The position numbers were made by a program, and so were the translations under genes. From an uncultured Dermabacter sp. (GTDB lineage: Bacteria > Actinomycetota > Actinomycetes > Actinomycetales > Dermabacteraceae), in contig CAMXWV010000014.1 in the NCBI GenBank assembly GCA_947252755.1, forward strand, positions 1 through 42,765: DNA of 42,765 nucleotides. Direction: 5' to 3'. The notes beneath the pieces were generated by a model. It saw only the letters and a program-made list of their open reading frames with translations, searched no databases and was not told the origin of the DNA. Of the stretch, positions 15,413 to 23,885 are shown piece after piece. Each line of letters begins with the position of its first letter. The first letter of the stretch is position 1.

Positions 15413-16861
15413 ATGACCTCCTCCTGCGAGCATTACGACATCGTCCTCATCGGCTCCGGCTCCGGCAACTCCCTGCCCGGCCCCGAATTCGCTGATAAGC
15501 GGATCGCGTACATCGACCGCGGAGTAGGGCCGCAGCGCGTGTTCGGCGGCACCTGCCTGAACCTGGGCTGCATTCCCACCAAGATGTTCGTGCATACCGC
15601 GGATGTTGCCTCCACCCCCGAACGTGCCGGCCGGCTCAACGTGAAGATGCAGGAAGCAGCCGCTGACTTCCCGGCGATCCGCGACCGCATCTTCGCCCGC
15701 ATCGATCCGATCTCCGAGGCGGGGGAGCACTACCGGGCGGCGCATGAGGACAACGAGAACCTCACCCTGCTGCGCGGCACCGCCCGGTTCGTCGGCGAGC
15801 GCGAGGTGGAGGTGGAGCTCACCGACGGCGGCACGCGTCGACTCTCCGGGGATCAGTTTCTGCTCGCTGCCGGCTCCCGGCCCGTGATCCCACCCATTCC
15901 GGGGCTTGCCGAGGCGAACCCGCTCACCTCGGACACAGTGATGCGGATCGAACAGCTGCCGGACTCGATCGCGATCCTCGGCTCGGGTGTGATCGCGCTC
16001 GAATTCGCCCACGTACTGCACTCCCTCGGGGTGACTGTGCACCTGCTGGTGCGCTCCGCGCAGATCCTGCGCTCACTCGACGCGGACATTTCCGAGCGGA
16101 TCACCGAAGCGGCGGTCAGCCGCTACACCACACACCTTCAGACCGAGCTGACCCGTGCCGAGCGGTTGGCGGACGGCACCCTTCGGCTTGAGCTGGAGAA
16201 GAACGGGCAGCGGTCCGAGCTCCAGGTGGCAGAGATCCTGGTGGCCACCGGCCGGCGCCCCAACAGCGACCTGCTCGAGGCTGCCCGCGGCGGCCTCAGC
16301 GTGGACGAAGCCGGCCGGGTTCGGGTGGACGCGCACCAGCAGGCGCTCAACGACGCCGGTCAGGTGATCGACGGGATCTGGGCCATCGGAGACCTCTCCT
16401 CTCCAGCGCAGCTGAAGCATGTGGCGAACCATGAGCTGCGGATCGCCCGGCATAACATGCTGCACCCGGATGATCAGCTGCGCAGCGACACCATGCCGAT
16501 CCCCCTTGCGGTGTTCACCCAGCCGCAGATCGCGTCGGTGGGGATGAGCGAGGCCCAGGCGCGTGACTGGTCCGAACGCTCAGGCCGGCAGATTCGCGTG
16601 ACAACCCAGATGTACGCCGATATCGCCTACGGCTGGGCGATGGAGGATCAGAGCAGCTTCCTCAAGCTGATCGTGGATGCAGAGTCCACTGAGATCCTCG
16701 GCGCGCACATCATCGGCCCGCAGGCGTCCACGCTGATCCAGCAGCTCATCCATGCGATGAGCTTTGGGCAGAAAGCCCGGGACGTGGCCCGCGGGCAGTA
16801 TTGGATCCACCCGGCACTGCCGGAGCTCGTGGAGAACGCCCTGCTCGGCGTGATCGACTGA
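15413..16861 (+). CDS. mtr: Mycothione reductase
   Basis: The 482-residue class I pyridine-nucleotide disulfide oxidoreductase reduces mycothiol disulfide with NADPH, keeping the cytosolic thiol pool reduced. It has FAD-binding GSGSGNS (14-20), redox-active C48/C53 in GGTCLNLGCIPTKM, an NAD(P)-binding GSGVIALEFAHVL (about 191-203) and the C-terminal active-site H466/E471 in HPALPE of the dimer partner. The GSGSGNS variant (instead of GxGxxG) and the overall spacing are characteristic of Mtr rather than glutathione reductase or lipoamide dehydrogenase. The transcript looks leaderless. Confidence 0.93.
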   Translation: MTSSCEHYDIVLIGSGSGNSLPGPEFADKRIAYIDRGVGPQRVFGGTCLNLGCIPTKMFVHTADVASTPERAGRLNVKMQEAAADFPAIRDRIFARIDPISEAGEHYRAAHEDNENLTLLRGTARFVGEREVEVELTDGGTRRLSGDQFLLAAGSRPVIPPIPGLAEANPLTSDTVMRIEQLPDSIAILGSGVIALEFAHVLHSLGVTVHLLVRSAQILRSLDADISERITEAAVSRYTTHLQTELTRAERLADGTLRLELEKNGQRSELQVAEILVATGRRPNSDLLEAARGGLSVDEAGRVRVDAHQQALNDAGQVIDGIWAIGDLSSPAQLKHVANHELRIARHNMLHPDDQLRSDTMPIPLAVFTQPQIASVGMSEAQARDWSERSGRQIRVTTQMYADIAYGWAMEDQSSFLKLIVDAESTEILGAHIIGPQASTLIQQLIHAMSFGQKARDVARGQYWIHPALPELVENALLGVID

Positions 16862-16864
16862 GCC

Positions 16865-16883
16865 GCTCCGCCCGGTGCGGAGC
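16865..16883. terminator. Hairpin between convergent mtr and LCP genes
   Basis: GCTCCGC and GCGGAGC pair around a 5-nt loop, directly after the mtr stop and ahead of the convergent LCP stop at 16900. The stem is short but GC-rich and could work in both directions. Confidence 0.5.
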
Positions 16884-16899
16884 AGCCCAGTCGTTCTGG

Positions 16900-18672
16900 T
16901 CAGTCGTTCGGGTCAGTGTTGCCCGGCATGCACCGCCACAGTGGGTCCTTCTCAACCTCCGGCTCCCGCGTGGCGCCGCCGGAGCTGGAGGAGTCCGAAC
17001 CCTCACTCGGGGATGCGGATTCTGACGGCGAAGCGGACTCGCTCGGCTCAGGCGTGGCAGTCGGGGAGGCAGTGGGGCTCGCCGGCGCGGAGTCCTTCTT
17101 GCCGTTCGATGCATCCTTCGCGTTGCCGCCGCGGGCGGACTGCGGGTTCGCCCCCTTCATCGAGTCATCGATCGAGGCCTGCACCCACTGATGCAGATAG
17201 TCCCACTCGGGGTCTGCCGGATCCGTGACGTCCGGGGTGATCGGGTAGGACTTGAAGCCGCCCTTCTGAATGCGCATGGCGAGGTCTGCAAACGCGTCCA
17301 GGCGACTCGAGGGGATGTCAGTGACCAGATTGCGCTGGGTGGCATTGAGCAGCTGTGGCAGAGACAGCGCCACTTTCGGCACGTCCACTTCCTCTGCTAC
17401 TGCCCGCACAATACGCTGCTGACGGCAGTTGCGGTCAAAGTCGCTGGAGCCCTCGCGGGAGCGGGCGTACCAGAGGGACTGGTACCCGTCCAGGTGCTGC
17501 CAGCCCGGTTCGATCCAGCCTTCGATCCTCGCGGCCCCGCCGCCGATCGGGATCCGGCGCTCCACTTCGAAGTCCACGCCGCCGATGGCGTCCACCATGT
17601 CCTCAAAGCCCTGCAGGTTCACCTGCGCGTAGTAGTCGAGCTGCAGGCCGAGCGTCTGCTCAACGGCCATCGTCGTGGCGGTCAGACCCGGGTTCGGATC
17701 ATTCGGAAACAGATCTGGGCGCACTTCTTCCGCCCAGGTCCACACCGCGTTGATGAGGTTCTGGTTATGGCCGTAGTAGGTGAAGCCGTCCGGGAACTGC
17801 TCAGCCGGCGCGCTGCCCTTCGGGAAGCGTACGTACTGCAGATTCCGGGGGATCGAGAACAGCGCTGTGCGGCCCGTCTTCGTATCCACGCTTGCCACCA
17901 TGATCGTGTCCGGGCGGGTGCCGGTTCGGTCAGCGCCGGCATCCTGACCCAGCAGCAGGATGTTCACCCGCTCCTTATTCGCCCACGGGTCCTCACCCGA
18001 GCTGAACTGGTGGCCATCCTTAGTGAAGGAATCACCGCTGATCAGATTGTTCGCGGCCAGCAGCGAGTGTGCGGCATGTGTGGAGGGCAGCAGCACAATG
18101 ATCGCCAGAACATAGGCGAGTGCACGGGATGCGGACAGAGCCGAGCCGCGCAGCCGCTCGCGCAGATTGTGCAGGTGGTTCGTCCACAGGATGACCCCGG
18201 TCCATACCAGTGCCCCGATGACCACCACTGCCAAAGCGGACAGCAGGAACCGGGAGTTCAGCCCGAACGCCAGCAGAGTGTTGACCGGGTTGCCGAAGAT
18301 CAGGAAGGCGAGTGCGGCCACGCCGAGGATGCCCGCCACCGCCAGCAGGACGATCCCGAGGCGGCGCCTCGGGGTGGGGATCAGGCCGAAGCCCGGCAGC
18401 AGTGAGCCCAGAAACGTCCACGCGGACGCGCGCGACAGTGAGCCTTCATCGACTTCTCGAGTGCGACGTGAGCGGACGGTCTGGTGCTTGCTGCGGGAGA
18501 GAATGTTCGCGACCTCGGGATCCCGCCCCGATGCGAGCGCGCGGGCCTCACGCTCACGTGCCCGGTGTTCAGCCGCCCGGCGGGCAGCCAGCTCCGCGGC
18601 GGTGGGGCGTTGATAGCGGTATCGCCCGGCGCGCCGGGCGCGGGGGGTCCCGCTCTGATCGTGAGCGTTCAT
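16900..18672 (-). CDS. Large LCP-family cell-wall glycopolymer ligase with multi-helix N-terminus
   Basis: The 590-residue protein has a basic cytoplasmic region (about 1-75), about four membrane helices (about 85-200), an extracellular LCP catalytic domain (about 230-480) and a Ser/Pro/Glu-rich tail (about 520-580). LCP landmarks are GTRPDTIMVASVD, FSIPRNLQYVRFP and WYARSREGSSDFDRNCRQQRIV, whose Arg and Asp residues bind the pyrophosphate-lipid substrate. LCP proteins attach teichoic acid-like polymers or arabinogalactan to peptidoglycan. Four helices rather than the usual one are unusual. TAGGAT lies 7 nt before the ATG at 18672, so it may be leaderless. It is divergent from galE. Confidence 0.88.
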   Translation of the reverse strand: MNAHDQSGTPRARRAGRYRYQRPTAAELAARRAAEHRAREREARALASGRDPEVANILSRSKHQTVRSRRTREVDEGSLSRASAWTFLGSLLPGFGLIPTPRRRLGIVLLAVAGILGVAALAFLIFGNPVNTLLAFGLNSRFLLSALAVVVIGALVWTGVILWTNHLHNLRERLRGSALSASRALAYVLAIIVLLPSTHAAHSLLAANNLISGDSFTKDGHQFSSGEDPWANKERVNILLLGQDAGADRTGTRPDTIMVASVDTKTGRTALFSIPRNLQYVRFPKGSAPAEQFPDGFTYYGHNQNLINAVWTWAEEVRPDLFPNDPNPGLTATTMAVEQTLGLQLDYYAQVNLQGFEDMVDAIGGVDFEVERRIPIGGGAARIEGWIEPGWQHLDGYQSLWYARSREGSSDFDRNCRQQRIVRAVAEEVDVPKVALSLPQLLNATQRNLVTDIPSSRLDAFADLAMRIQKGGFKSYPITPDVTDPADPEWDYLHQWVQASIDDSMKGANPQSARGGNAKDASNGKKDSAPASPTASPTATPEPSESASPSESASPSEGSDSSSSGGATREPEVEKDPLWRCMPGNTDPND

Positions 18673-18679
18673 GGACGCC

Positions 18680-18685
18680 ATCCTA
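18680..18685 (-). promoter_or_regulatory. -10-like TAGGAT before the large LCP gene
   Basis: TAGGAT on the minus strand lies 7 nt before the ATG at 18672. It partly overlaps a possible purine-rich ribosome-binding site, so a leaderless or very short leader is likely. Confidence 0.4.
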
Positions 18686-18796
18686 CGGGCACCCGCCACA
18701 GCCTCAGTAGGACCCAGATGTGAAGTGTATGGAGAGATTACGGCACCTGCCGGGGCCGAAGGACGATGCAGCCGCTCAGCAGTATGGTCCGTGCCA

Positions 18797-18802
18797 TAGA
18801 TT
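18797..18802 (+). promoter_or_regulatory. -10 TAGATT, 6 nt before galE
   Basis: TAGATT is placed exactly 6 nt before the ATG at 18809. There is no Shine-Dalgarno, consistent with a leaderless galE mRNA. Confidence 0.5.
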
Positions 18803-18808
18803 AGATGT

Positions 18809-19786
18809 ATGACGATTCTTGTGATTGGCGGGGCCGGCTACATCGGCTCCCATGTGGCCAGACTCCTCAGCGAACGCGGACGCGGCGTAGCCGTGGTCGA
18901 TGACCTCTCCACCGGCTTCGCCTCCCGAGTGGGGGATGCGCCGCTCATCGAACTGGATGTCACCGCGGACGGGGCGGATGAGCAGCTCGCGGCGGCGATG
19001 CGCGAGCACAGTGTGAGCGCCGTCATCCATTTCGCCGCTCACAAGCAGGTGGGGGAGTCCGTGGAGAACCCCGAGAAGTACTGGCGGGACAACGTGGGCG
19101 GCCTTGCCGCGGTTCTGGCCGGCGCCGCGCAGGCCGGAGTGCGGGACATCGTGTTCTCCTCCTCCGCCGCGGTGTACGGCATGCCCGATGTGAAGCTGGT
19201 GGATGAGAACCTCGAATGCCGCCCGATCAACCCGTATGGCGCCTCGAAGCTCGTGGGCGAATGGATGCTCGCTGACGCTGAACGCGCCCACGGGATGCGC
19301 ACGGTGGCGCTGCGCTACTTCAATGTGGCCGGTGCCGGCTGGCCGGAGCTTGCAGACACCCTGGTGATGAACCTGGTCCCGATTGTGCTCGACGCGCTCG
19401 ACCGCGGCCAGGACCCGGTAGTGTTCGGCGATGACTACGACACCGAGGACGGCACCTGTGTGCGCGACTATGTTCACGTGCTCGATCTTGCCGAGGCGCA
19501 CATTGCTGCACTGGACTACCTGCAGCGCGATGAACGGGAGCACCGCGTGTTCAACGTGGGCACCGGCACCGGCTCCAGTGTGCTCGAGGTGATCGACGCG
19601 ATCGCCCGCGCGCGGAACATCGACGTGCAGCCGAGCATTGCGCCCCGGCGCGCCGGCGACCCGGCCCGCCTGATCTGCTCCACTGACCGGATCGAGAACG
19701 CGCTCGGCTGGTCCGCCAGCAGGGACCTCGATGACATCGTGACCTCCGCGGTCCAGGCTCGAGCCACCGGCATCACCCCGAGCTGA
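18809..19786 (+). CDS. galE: UDP-glucose 4-epimerase
   Basis: The 325-residue extended SDR enzyme has NAD-binding GGAGYIGSH (7-15), catalytic Ser in SSSAAVYG (117-124) and the Y143-xxx-K147 pair in NPYGASKLVGE. It interconverts UDP-glucose and UDP-galactose, feeding galactose catabolism and galactose-containing wall glycans. The neighbouring LCP gene, transcribed divergently, fits a wall-polymer role. Length is close to other actinobacterial GalE proteins. Confidence 0.9.
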   Translation: MTILVIGGAGYIGSHVARLLSERGRGVAVVDDLSTGFASRVGDAPLIELDVTADGADEQLAAAMREHSVSAVIHFAAHKQVGESVENPEKYWRDNVGGLAAVLAGAAQAGVRDIVFSSSAAVYGMPDVKLVDENLECRPINPYGASKLVGEWMLADAERAHGMRTVALRYFNVAGAGWPELADTLVMNLVPIVLDALDRGQDPVVFGDDYDTEDGTCVRDYVHVLDLAEAHIAALDYLQRDEREHRVFNVGTGTGSSVLEVIDAIARARNIDVQPSIAPRRAGDPARLICSTDRIENALGWSASRDLDDIVTSAVQARATGITPS

Positions 19787-19853
19787 CTGCCGCCGCCTGC
19801 TGCGCGATCAGCGGGGGCTCATCCGTGCCGCCAGGCAGGCGCTCACCGCGCCC

Positions 19854-21152
19854 TCAGGTGAGGTAGCGGTACATCGGATCGTCCGGATCAATCCGTTCGA
19901 TCTCCATGTTCGCCGTGGCCATGCGGTGCAGGAGCGGCTCCAAGCCGTCCCGATCGCCGAGTTCGAGCCCCACGAGCGCCGGGCCTGCTTCGCGGTTGTT
20001 CCGTTTGATGTAGTCGAACAGCACGATGTCATCGTCGGGGCCGAGCACCTGATCCAAAAAGCGGCGAAGCGCACCCGGCTCCTGCGGGAACGTGACCAGG
20101 AAGTAGTGCTTGAGGCCCTCGTGAACGAGTGAGCGCTCCACCACTTCGTTGTAGCGGGACACATCATTGTTGCCGCCGGAGATCACCACGAGGATGTCCG
20201 TGTCCGCCTCGTCGGGCAGATCAGCCGGCAGCAGCGGCAGCGCCCCGGTTGCCACTGCGGCGGGGCCGAGCGCACCAGCCGGCTCCGCAATGATGCCTTC
20301 CACCTGGTACAGGTTGAGCATCTCGGTGCAGACCGCGCCCTCATCAACCGCGATGAGGGTGGGGTCGGCCTGCTGGGCGATCTCGAATGTGCAGCGGCCG
20401 GCACGGCGCACGGCCGCACCGTCCACGAACGTGTCGATCTCCGCAAGGGTGACCGGCTTGCCCTGGCGCATCGCGGTTGCCATCGACACGGCACCGGACG
20501 GCTCCACCCCCACGATCTGCGCCGCGGGCAGGCGTTCCCGCAGCCAGAGCGAACAGCCGGCCAGCAGACCACCGCCGCCCACGGGCACCACCACGGTGCC
20601 GATGCCGCGGCCGAACTGCTCACGCACCTGCTGCACCGCCTCCGCTGCCACGGTGCCCTGACCGGTGATGACCGTGGGGTGATCGAATGGCGGCACCAGC
20701 GTGGCGCCGGTGCGCTCGGCGTCCGCGAGCGCTGCCTCGGACGCGTCATCGAATGTGTCCCCGGTCAGCACCAGCTGCACCCACTCCGCGCCGATGGCGA
20801 GGATGCGATCACGCTTCTGACGCGGAGTCCGAGTGGGCACGTAGATGCGACCGGGAATGCTCAGCGCGTTGCACGCGAATGCGACGCCCTGGGCGTGATT
20901 GCCGGCGCTGGCCGCCACCACGCCAGCGCGGGCTCGGTCATCATCCAGCCCGGAGATGAACAGATAAGCTCCGCGGATCTTATAGGAGCGCACCGCCTGC
21001 AGATCCTCGCGTTTGAGGAACACATTGCGGCCCGCGATCTGTGAGAGCCGCTTCGATCGTTCGATCGGGGTGCGGTGCACCATGCCTTTGAGCGCGTCCA
21101 CAGCTTCATCGATGAGATCCGCGCTCAGGCTGTCAACAGTCTCAACGCGCAT
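19854..21152 (-). CDS. ilvA: Threonine ammonia-lyase (threonine dehydratase)
   Basis: The 432-residue fold-type II PLP enzyme has K58 in SYKIRGAY, the phosphate-binding loop VGGGGLLAG (about 187-195) and the SGGNND segment that closes the cofactor site. A single C-terminal ACT-like regulatory region (about 330-425, beginning LKHYFLVTFPQEPGALRRFL) follows. This is the shorter biosynthetic type common in actinobacteria, converting threonine to 2-oxobutyrate for isoleucine. Its start overlaps the end of ispF by 11 bp on the same strand, so translation is coupled. Confidence 0.9.
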   Translation of the reverse strand: MRVETVDSLSADLIDEAVDALKGMVHRTPIERSKRLSQIAGRNVFLKREDLQAVRSYKIRGAYLFISGLDDDRARAGVVAASAGNHAQGVAFACNALSIPGRIYVPTRTPRQKRDRILAIGAEWVQLVLTGDTFDDASEAALADAERTGATLVPPFDHPTVITGQGTVAAEAVQQVREQFGRGIGTVVVPVGGGGLLAGCSLWLRERLPAAQIVGVEPSGAVSMATAMRQGKPVTLAEIDTFVDGAAVRRAGRCTFEIAQQADPTLIAVDEGAVCTEMLNLYQVEGIIAEPAGALGPAAVATGALPLLPADLPDEADTDILVVISGGNNDVSRYNEVVERSLVHEGLKHYFLVTFPQEPGALRRFLDQVLGPDDDIVLFDYIKRNNREAGPALVGLELGDRDGLEPLLHRMATANMEIERIDPDDPMYRYLT

Positions 21153-21642
21153 CCGGGGACTGCTCCTCGATCACGAGCGCGGTCGCCACGGCGGCCACGC
21201 CCTCACCCCGGCCGGTGAGGCCGAGTCCGTCGCTGGTGGTGCCGGTGATGCTGATTGGTGCGCCGGCTGCCTCGCTCAGCGCTGCTGTCATCTCTGCCCG
21301 ACGCGGGCTCAGCTTGGGTCGATTCCCGATCACCTGCACGGATGCGTTGAGAACGCGGAATCCGGCTGCACGTGCGCGGTGTGCTGTCTCAGTGAGCAGA
21401 CGAGTACCGGACGCTCCCGCAAACTGTGGGTCATCCGTTCCGAAGTTCGAGCCGAGATCGCCGAGCGAGCAGGCAGAGAAGATCGCGTCGCAGAGCGCAT
21501 GAGCGGCCACGTCCGCGTCGGAATGGCCCACTAGCCCGATCTCACCCTCGAACAGCACACCGCCGAGCCACATCTCGCGGCCCGAGTCTGCCTCTGCGAA
21601 TGCATGCACATCAGTGCCGATCCCCACCCGCGGGTACACCAT
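21142..21642 (-). CDS. ispF: 2-C-methyl-D-erythritol 2,4-cyclodiphosphate synthase
   Basis: The 166-residue MEP-pathway enzyme has the metal ligands D and H in GIGTDVHAF (about 7-15) and H in VGHSDADVAAHAL, and the conserved SDGLGLTGRGEG near the C-terminus. It cyclises the CDP-methylerythritol phosphate product of IspE. I chose the ATG at 21642 with GGGGAG about 8 nt upstream; a GTG two codons earlier is less well placed. ilvA follows with an 11-bp overlap, and ispD reads divergently. Confidence 0.93.
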   Translation of the reverse strand: MVYPRVGIGTDVHAFAEADSGREMWLGGVLFEGEIGLVGHSDADVAAHALCDAIFSACSLGDLGSNFGTDDPQFAGASGTRLLTETAHRARAAGFRVLNASVQVIGNRPKLSPRRAEMTAALSEAAGAPISITGTTSDGLGLTGRGEGVAAVATALVIEEQSPDAR

Positions 21643-21668
21643 GAGCACTCTCCCCTCAGTCGGGGACT

Positions 21669-21674
21669 AGTCTA
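21669..21674 (-). promoter_or_regulatory. -10 TAGACT upstream of ispF
   Basis: TAGACT on the minus strand would start transcription near 21661, leaving a leader of about 19 nt that holds the GGGGAG ribosome-binding site. The same hexamer serves ispD on the other strand. Confidence 0.5.
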
Positions 21675-21763
21675 GGCGCTGGCCTGTCCGCTTCGGCCCC
21701 ACAGCCCGCGGCCGGTGCAGCAATGACGGTGCAGCAGCGGCCGCTGCGGTTGAGCGCACACCC

Positions 21764-21769
21764 TAGACT
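21764..21769 (+). promoter_or_regulatory. -10 TAGACT, 6 nt before the ispD GTG
   Basis: TAGACT lies exactly 6 nt before the GTG at 21776, supporting leaderless initiation at that codon rather than at the GTG three bases earlier. Confidence 0.5.
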
Positions 21770-21775
21770 GAGGTG

Positions 21776-22522
21776 GTGACCTCGCTTTCTGATTCGGCCC
21801 GCGGACCGTATGCCGCAGGAGTTGTGCTCGCCGGCGGCTCAGGCAGCCGCGTCGGCGCACCGATCAACAAGGCGTTCCTCCCGCTCGGCGAGCGCGCTGT
21901 TGCAGCCTGGTCCCTCGCCGCTTTGGCAAGCGTGGACGGTATCGGGCCTTTGGTGCTCGTGGTCCGCCCGGAAGATCGTGAGCGCGCCGAACAGATCACG
22001 GGCGGCCACACGGTCGGCGCCGCAGTTGAGATCATCACCGGCGGCATTGACCGGCAGAGCTCTGAGCTGAACGCGCTGCGCCACTTGGCACCCCAGATCC
22101 GCTGTGGGCAGGTGGACACCGTGCTCATTCATGACGCCGCGCGTCCTCTGGTCTCACCCCGTCTCATCAACTCCGTGCTCAGCTCTGCACGTGAGCACGG
22201 GGGAGCGGTGCCAGGGCTTCCCGCCCCTGATTGCGCAGTGGTCAGCTCTGCGCCCGACGCGGAAGGTGCCAGGCAGCTTGCTGCCGGTCACGCACCCCGT
22301 CAGCTGGTGCGGGTACAAACCCCTCAGGGATTTCGCGCAGAGCCGCTGCTGGACGCCTATGAGACAGCGGCGCGGGAAGGATTCTCCGGAACGGACACCG
22401 CCAGCTGTGTTGAGGCGTTCACGAACCTTGCGGTGCGGTGGGTTCCGGGAGAAGCGGAGAACTTCAAGATCACGTTCCCGCATGATGTAGCGCTGGCGGA
22501 GCGGCTGATCAGCGCTCGGTGA
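21776..22522 (+). CDS. ispD: 2-C-methyl-D-erythritol 4-phosphate cytidylyltransferase
   Basis: The 248-residue enzyme activates MEP with CTP. The nucleotide-binding loop VVLAGGSGSRVGAPINKAFLPL (about 15-36) has the Arg and Lys of the family, HDAARPLV (about 122-129) carries the metal Asp, and the C-terminal ENFKITFPHD segment contains the substrate-binding Lys. The GTG at 21776 was preferred over 21773 because of the promoter position. The gene is divergent from ispF and converges with a degenerate IspD-like gene, overlapping its end by 14 bp. Confidence 0.9.
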   Translation: MTSLSDSARGPYAAGVVLAGGSGSRVGAPINKAFLPLGERAVAAWSLAALASVDGIGPLVLVVRPEDRERAEQITGGHTVGAAVEIITGGIDRQSSELNALRHLAPQIRCGQVDTVLIHDAARPLVSPRLINSVLSSAREHGGAVPGLPAPDCAVVSSAPDAEGARQLAAGHAPRQLVRVQTPQGFRAEPLLDAYETAAREGFSGTDTASCVEAFTNLAVRWVPGEAENFKITFPHDVALAERLISAR

Positions 22523-23201
22523 AAGCGGTCTGTGCGCGCAGCAGGGACAGCTCGTCCATGATCGGCTCACCGGCCTGACTGCCGTTCACCACCTGGACCG
22601 GCTCGCCACGCTCCCGCAGTGCGTGCGCGAGCGACGAGAGCGATCCGCCCTGGGCGAGAACACGCCGCAGCGCAGCCACGGGCGCCACAATCGGGGACTG
22701 CAGCGCAACCAGGGTGGACCGGTCGATATTCACCAGATCCCCGCCGCGCTGGACGGCTTTCACAGAGTCGGTGACCGCCACCGCGGGGACAGTCGTGTGC
22801 CCGGTGTGGCGCCAGGTGCTGATCACGCGTTCCATCACGGACCGTGGCGTCAGCGGACGGGACAGGTCATGCAGGAGGATCGCGTCGGCCCGCAGGCTTT
22901 CTGCCCAGGCCAGCGCGGGCGCCAGCAGAGCGGGCAGATCATCGGACGCAGCCGGGAGGGTCAGCGGCGATGTGGCGCCAGCATGCTCGACGCGTGCAGC
23001 CGGGGTGGATTCGGACGGCGTGGACACGGCGGCGAACGCCGCGGCTGCTGAGCCGAGCAGCCCCACCGGGCCATGGCCCAGACCGGTCACCGCAGCGAGG
23101 GCGTGCTCTGTCAGTGACATCCCGCGGAGCCGACGGGTTCGCAACCGGGATGACTGCGCGGCCGGCGCAGGCATCAGGGCGCAGACCAGACGGGATGTCA
23201 T
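22509..23201 (-). CDS. IspD-like protein lacking the CTP-binding loop (probable pseudoenzyme)
   Basis: The 230-residue protein aligns by eye with the IspD at 21776-22522. ILLHDLSRPLTPRSVMERVI matches VLIHDAARPLVSPRLINSVL, and LVALQSPIVAPVAALRRVL matches the VQTPQGF region. However, the N-terminal Gly-rich Arg/Lys loop has no counterpart, the HDAARP motif reads HDLSRP, and the C-terminal KIT segment is replaced by EPIMDE. Catalysis is therefore doubtful. It lies 28 bp downstream of carD on the same strand, the place where actinobacteria usually carry ispD. There is no good ribosome-binding site before the ATG. It may be a regulatory paralogue or a decaying copy; the frame is fully open. Confidence 0.7.
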   Translation of the reverse strand: MTSRLVCALMPAPAAQSSRLRTRRLRGMSLTEHALAAVTGLGHGPVGLLGSAAAAFAAVSTPSESTPAARVEHAGATSPLTLPAASDDLPALLAPALAWAESLRADAILLHDLSRPLTPRSVMERVISTWRHTGHTTVPAVAVTDSVKAVQRGGDLVNIDRSTLVALQSPIVAPVAALRRVLAQGGSLSSLAHALRERGEPVQVVNGSQAGEPIMDELSLLRAQTAFTER

Positions 23202-23229
23202 GGAGTGTGAGAACAGGAAACCGAAACCG

Positions 23230-23712
23230 TCAGGAGGCGAGGACTTCGTCCAGGATCTCATCGGCGCGCTCCTGGTCCACATCCTTGGCGAGCGCAAGTT
23301 CGGAGGTGAGGATCTGACGCGCCTTGGAGAGCATGCGCTTCTCCCCGGCGGACAGGCCACGGTCCTGGTCACGGCGCCAAAGGTCGCGGACAACCTCCGC
23401 CACCTTCTTGATATCTCCGCTGGCCAGCTTCTCAACGTTTGCCTTGTAGCGGCGGGACCAGTTGGTGGGCTCCTCGATGTGCGGCTCACGCAGCACGTCA
23501 AACACCTCTTCCAGGCCCTTCTTGTCCACCACGTCACGAACGCCGACCATGTCGACGTTGTCAGCCGGGACTTCGATCGTGAGATCCCCCTGCGCCACCT
23601 TCAGCTTCAGGTAGGTGCGTTCCTCGCCCCGGATCGTGCGGGTGTTGATCTCCTCGATCAGAGCGGCACCATGATGCGGGTAGACAACGGTTTCACCCAC
23701 GGAAAAATTCAT
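23230..23712 (-). CDS. carD: CarD-family RNA polymerase-binding regulator
   Basis: The 160-residue protein has an N-terminal RNAP-interacting Tudor-like domain (about 1-60; FSVGETVVYPHHGAALIEEI) and a helical DNA-binding domain (about 75-155; NWSRRYKANVEKLASGD with the conserved Trp). CarD stabilises open complexes at rRNA and many other promoters. AAAGGGG precedes the ATG by about 7 nt and TAGACT lies further upstream at 23736-23741. The following IspD-like gene reflects the usual carD-ispD synteny. Confidence 0.95.
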   Translation of the reverse strand: MNFSVGETVVYPHHGAALIEEINTRTIRGEERTYLKLKVAQGDLTIEVPADNVDMVGVRDVVDKKGLEEVFDVLREPHIEEPTNWSRRYKANVEKLASGDIKKVAEVVRDLWRRDQDRGLSAGEKRMLSKARQILTSELALAKDVDQERADEILDEVLAS

Positions 23713-23735
23713 TAAAAGCCCCTTTCGCCTCGCCT

Positions 23736-23741
23736 AGTCTA
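23736..23741 (-). promoter_or_regulatory. -10 TAGACT of carD
   Basis: TAGACT on the minus strand lies 23 nt before the carD ATG. It would give a leader of about 17 nt carrying the AAAGGGG ribosome-binding site. No clear -35 is present at the usual spacing. Confidence 0.5.
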
Positions 23742-23885
23742 CCAAACGAACATGTGCTAGGGTGCCCCGCTCTCTCTCGGTGAGGTCTGGAGCGGCGGAA
23801 CGGAGCTGATAACAGCCTGAGCGAGCTGTTAGTCTAGGGTTGACTCGGCGTTCAGCCCGACCCATGTCCCCAACGAGGAGTGAGC

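Noticed and set aside
22509..23201. Calling the IspD-like gene a pseudogene
   Set aside because: The frame is open from carD to the stop, without frameshift or internal stop. Loss of active-site residues fits a pseudoenzyme at least as well.
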